From: Tigriopus japonicus
Lineage: Eukaryota > Arthropoda > Copepoda > Harpacticoida > Harpacticidae
Length of the DNA: 64,000 bases
Direction of reading: 5' to 3'
NCBI GenBank assembly: GCA_010645155.1
Contig: CM021318.1
Location: 10,343,331 to 10,407,330 of the forward strand
Part shown: positions 60,998-64,000 of the stretch, one piece after another
Position numbering within the stretch: position 1 is the stretch's first letter
Layout of the letters: the number at the start of each line of letters is the position of its first letter
Notes under the pieces: generated by a model
Told to the model about the DNA's origin: nothing
What the model saw: only the letters and a program-made list of their open reading frames with translations
Database searches by the model: none
Translations under genes and position numbers: made by a program

Positions 60998-63988
60998 CTT
61001 TGAAGTACTGATGGGGTCAATCATAGATTGGATTGGGAAAATTGATAATTGAACCAATTTTAGCCCTGATTGGAGAGATTGGTGATTGGATTGAGATTTT
61101 CAACCTGGTCCTTCAACAAACAGCATTGCCAAAATGACGAGAGAAATTGTAACGACACAAATGTGCCAATAATTAAAAGGATGGACCTAGAAACCATTCA
61201 GTCGATGTCCTACATGTTTGACTCTTGCCATATACACTGCCCAATTCCCATCAACGATGTATTTCTATAAGTTTTGAATGATGACTGTTATTGTTTGGTC
61301 CTGTTTAGTATTTTTTGGCAAGCCCTTCCGGCATGTAAATCCTCTCATCTTTAGTGATGCTGAAAACAATTGATCTGTGGCCAGATTTTCAAAAATAGGG
61401 CACATGGTCATAAAGAATTCTTCAAAAATATATAACACAGACATATTCAATTCAATACAATCAAAGTTATGTATAAGAATATTCCATGTATTTGATGTTG
61501 TGATCTCTTGAGGACGGGAAAAAGTTGAACAAATGAAAAAAAAAATCAAAACTAGTTTGCAGTCTGCAAAAGCAAAAATTGATAAAAAAAATTCTAGAAA
61601 ATGCGAAAATAAATTCAGATTTAGTTGTAAAGCCAACAAATTTTTCTTTGAGCCAAAACTGCCAAAAATGAAAAAAAGCTCCTGCCCAGGATAATTATAT
61701 TCAACATTGCCTTTCATGGAATTGGCAGAATTTTGATCACAGTTTTGAAACAATAGTGAGACTGGCTTGGCCTCCCTGATGTGATGCCAACACAGACTCA
61801 TCTAGCTTTAGATGTGACCATGACAAAGAAGACATGAAATTTTATCATATCGCGATCAGCCAATGAAATCAATTTAGGTTAGTGTCCCTTATAGACAATT
61901 TGATAACTCGTTCATGTTTCACCAATAATGACTTGAAAAGACTTGAACATTTCTAACTTCATCATTGGAATATCGAGGAAAACAATTTCACAATGTACCA
62001 CCCAGTCACACTGTGAAAAACCTTTGAAGAAGTATTGTTCTCGATGTGCTCGTGGAGAACCACCCTTATCACGCCCATTGCGTTGTTGCGAACTGGTTCA
62101 ATTGGATTTGCAAACAGGACGGGGAGGAGGAAATTGGGTACCAAAAGAAACGCAAAATGCAAAAAGACGGCTGTCAAACTTCCATTTTCGAATCCCACAA
62201 TTATCAAGAACACGAGGAACATGCCAATATAAATGGTGAACCAGAAAGCGTCTTGAAAAGAACCTATGCATACTGGCGAATCACATCTTGGACCCAAAAT
62301 CCCATGTGTTTGCCACCATATCTCAGTGATCAATAATGACCAATACCTTGTAATACACATGGACTTTAATGAAAAGTCAGTGAAAAGGGTATGGACCTTG
62401 ATCCACTCGCAAAATCCTCTTGAAAAAGAATTAAGAACCACATTTCCCCCGGAAACTCTCCCACGGACCAAAACGTTTCATTGCGCTCATCGATTACTTT
62501 ACTTTAACAACTAAAATCGACAATATCATAACTATTCTTGGATTATCATGAAAAGGAGCGAAGTCCAATCTAAAGCTCTGCAAGATTTCTACAGTTTCAG
62601 AGTTGTAACAAATTGGAACTCTCTGATGTGCCCAATCTGTGACGGAATTCAAACCTTAAGTCTCCCTGCTATTACTAATCCCCTGTGGTTATTGGACCTC
62701 TGAATTAAAGTCCAATTGAGAAAATGTACACTAATTAGTGATTATACTGCTTGTATTGGGACCACTGATGTTGTATGAACATTTGTATATGTCAACCGAA
62801 TTTAACGTATTTCTATTTCCTCTTCCCGTACTCTTTATACAGCACAAGGTGTTTGGAGTGGACATACAATAAATAACATTTCAGGCTCGAATTTGCAAAA
62901 TATTTTCACCATGTTCAACTAAATTAGACATAAATGATATTTATGTCTAAATTTTTTTTATGTCTAAAATTAGACATAAATGATATTTATGTCTAAATTT
63001 TGATGTTTAAGAGAAAACATAAATGATAAATGAAGAGGGGATGAACAGACTGCACGAATGCAATTTGGGACTTTTTCATGGGAACCATGGGCTTCATTTT
63101 GAGGGTGTTGACTTGAAGGTTATTGTCAAGGCAATCACCTTGCAAAATGTTGATGCTATTTAGCGGTCCTTTGCTGAAATTGATGAAAAGAAACAGGTCG
63201 TCTACACATTGAAAGTATTGAATTCCTTTGTCATTAATGGTGGGGCCTTGGTGACCTGGGCCTTCCGGCAGGTCAGAGACACAAAGGATAAGCAGTAGTG
63301 GATCCTTCATCATGAGATTGTGTTCTATTGAAACCTCAAATTTGTTAGTTTGAAAAGTACAACACACAATGAATGATATTGTTGTATGCACTAACTTGCT
63401 TAACACCCTTCAATTGCAAGGGTAAAACTGCTCAAGGTGTCTAGCCTTATGAACTATAATGTAAGAACTTAGTTGGGTGTTAGGGTAAATAACGAGTTCT
63501 CATGTAGTTGGAACTTGATTTCTATATGCATATAGTATCCCCTTAGTCATTACAAATGCATTTTTGGGCAATTTCATGCTTAGTCTTTTCACTCTTTGCC
63601 CTAATGCAAGCAATTTTGGAAACCCTGCATATTTCTGTGTTATTGTCAGTTAAAGTTGCGCTCAAAAGTAAACATGCTTCATGAACCCAAATGTTCTTAC
63701 TTTTAGCTTATAATACATATATATTTGATTTAAAACTCTTTCTTTTCATTTTAAATGATGAAGAATGGCTAAAATATTTTTACCGACTCTTAAAATAAGG
63801 TGCAAAGTTATTGGTTGAAGGTTTCAAATCGTGCTACTTTTGGAACCTGTTGGGCACCCTGAAATGCTTTTTCCCAGATTGACGAGATTGATTTTTGGAC
63901 TGAGATTGGGGGCATCAAGATTGGGTCAAGGCTAGATTGAAAGACTGAACAGATTGAATGATTGGGATTTTCCATCAGTACTTTGAAG
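60998..63988. mobile_element. 2975-bp hAT-type element with 8-bp target duplication
   Basis: The element spans 61006-63980. It starts TACTGATGGGG and ends CCATCAGTA, a 9-bp terminal inverted repeat. The octamer ctttgaag is duplicated exactly at 60998-61005 and 63981-63988. Both ends carry many GATTG/CAATC words in the last about 110 bp, likely subterminal transposase sites. The interior has frames of 98-178 codons on both strands (for example 61265-61801 and 61962-62471, minus), but none shows a BED finger, RNase-H triad or hAT dimerisation motif. It is therefore probably a defective or non-autonomous copy. It also holds a fragment of the 1945-2495 repeat family (about 62394-62500). Confidence 0.8.
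62921..63000. repeat. Two tandem copies of a 25-bp palindrome
   Basis: The palindrome TAGACATAAAT-gat-ATTTATGTCTA occurs twice, separated by a T-run and a half copy, inside the 3-kb hAT element. It could form adjacent hairpins or cruciforms. Confidence 0.7.
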
Positions 63989-64000
63989 TAAAGTCAGCGC

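Noticed and set aside
61265..61801. 178-codon minus-strand frame as hAT transposase
   Set aside because: Phe/Leu-rich with no BED finger, catalytic Asp/Glu pattern or dimerisation motif.

Overview
The window is eukaryotic nuclear DNA. It holds multi-exon protein genes with GT-AG introns, some of only about 50-75 bp and others of 5-9 kb, and mobile elements lie between and inside the genes. The gene set is animal (GTF2F1, PRPSAP, ERAL1, PLD6/Zucchini, Hey, JTB, GSTCD, an R7BP/R9AP-type protein, UAP56). The divergence and compactness fit an arthropod, possibly a crustacean such as a copepod; that placement is inference only. There is no sign of bacterial, viral or organellar sequence.

Layout. 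0.6-6.4 kb is a repeat-rich block: two hAT-type elements with intact 8-bp target duplications, a split inverted repeat, a 469-bp palindrome abutting a tRNA-derived SINE, a 104-bp palindrome and one THAP gene. 6.7-16.2 kb is a dense run of plus-strand genes: a B3GLCT-like glucosyltransferase, GTF2F1, PRPSAP, ERAL1 and PLD6. 17.1-25.3 kb is JTB on the plus strand; its 5.6-kb first intron contains an antisense, intron-free Hey gene. 26.0-35.3 kb is GSTCD in seven exons. 36-38 kb has unidentified exon-like stretches. 38.9-48.9 kb is a minus-strand R7BP/R9AP-like gene whose 9.3-kb first intron contains a secreted beta/gamma-crystallin-like gene with its own TATA box. 49-54 kb is nearly empty. 54.1-54.8 kb is a two-exon tail-anchored orphan, 56.9-59.9 kb is UAP56/DDX39B in seven exons, and 61.0-64.0 kb is a third hAT-type element.

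How the genes fit together. ERAL1 and PLD6 both act at mitochondria and lie 18 bp apart in the same frame, so they may share a transcript. GTF2F1 and UAP56 are core transcription and mRNA-export genes. The two nested genes (Hey and the crystallin-like gene) are single-exon genes in first introns.

The most notable signal is in PRPSAP, which carries two consecutive pairs of duplicated exons (110/110 nt and 179/179 nt). Each pair has matching phase, is separated by only 33 or 51 nt, and would shift the frame if both members were included. This is the expected signature of two mutually exclusive exon clusters in one small enzyme-family gene. JTB has a weaker candidate of the same kind. Exon joins were worked out by hand from splice signals, phase and family resemblance, and no transcript data were available.
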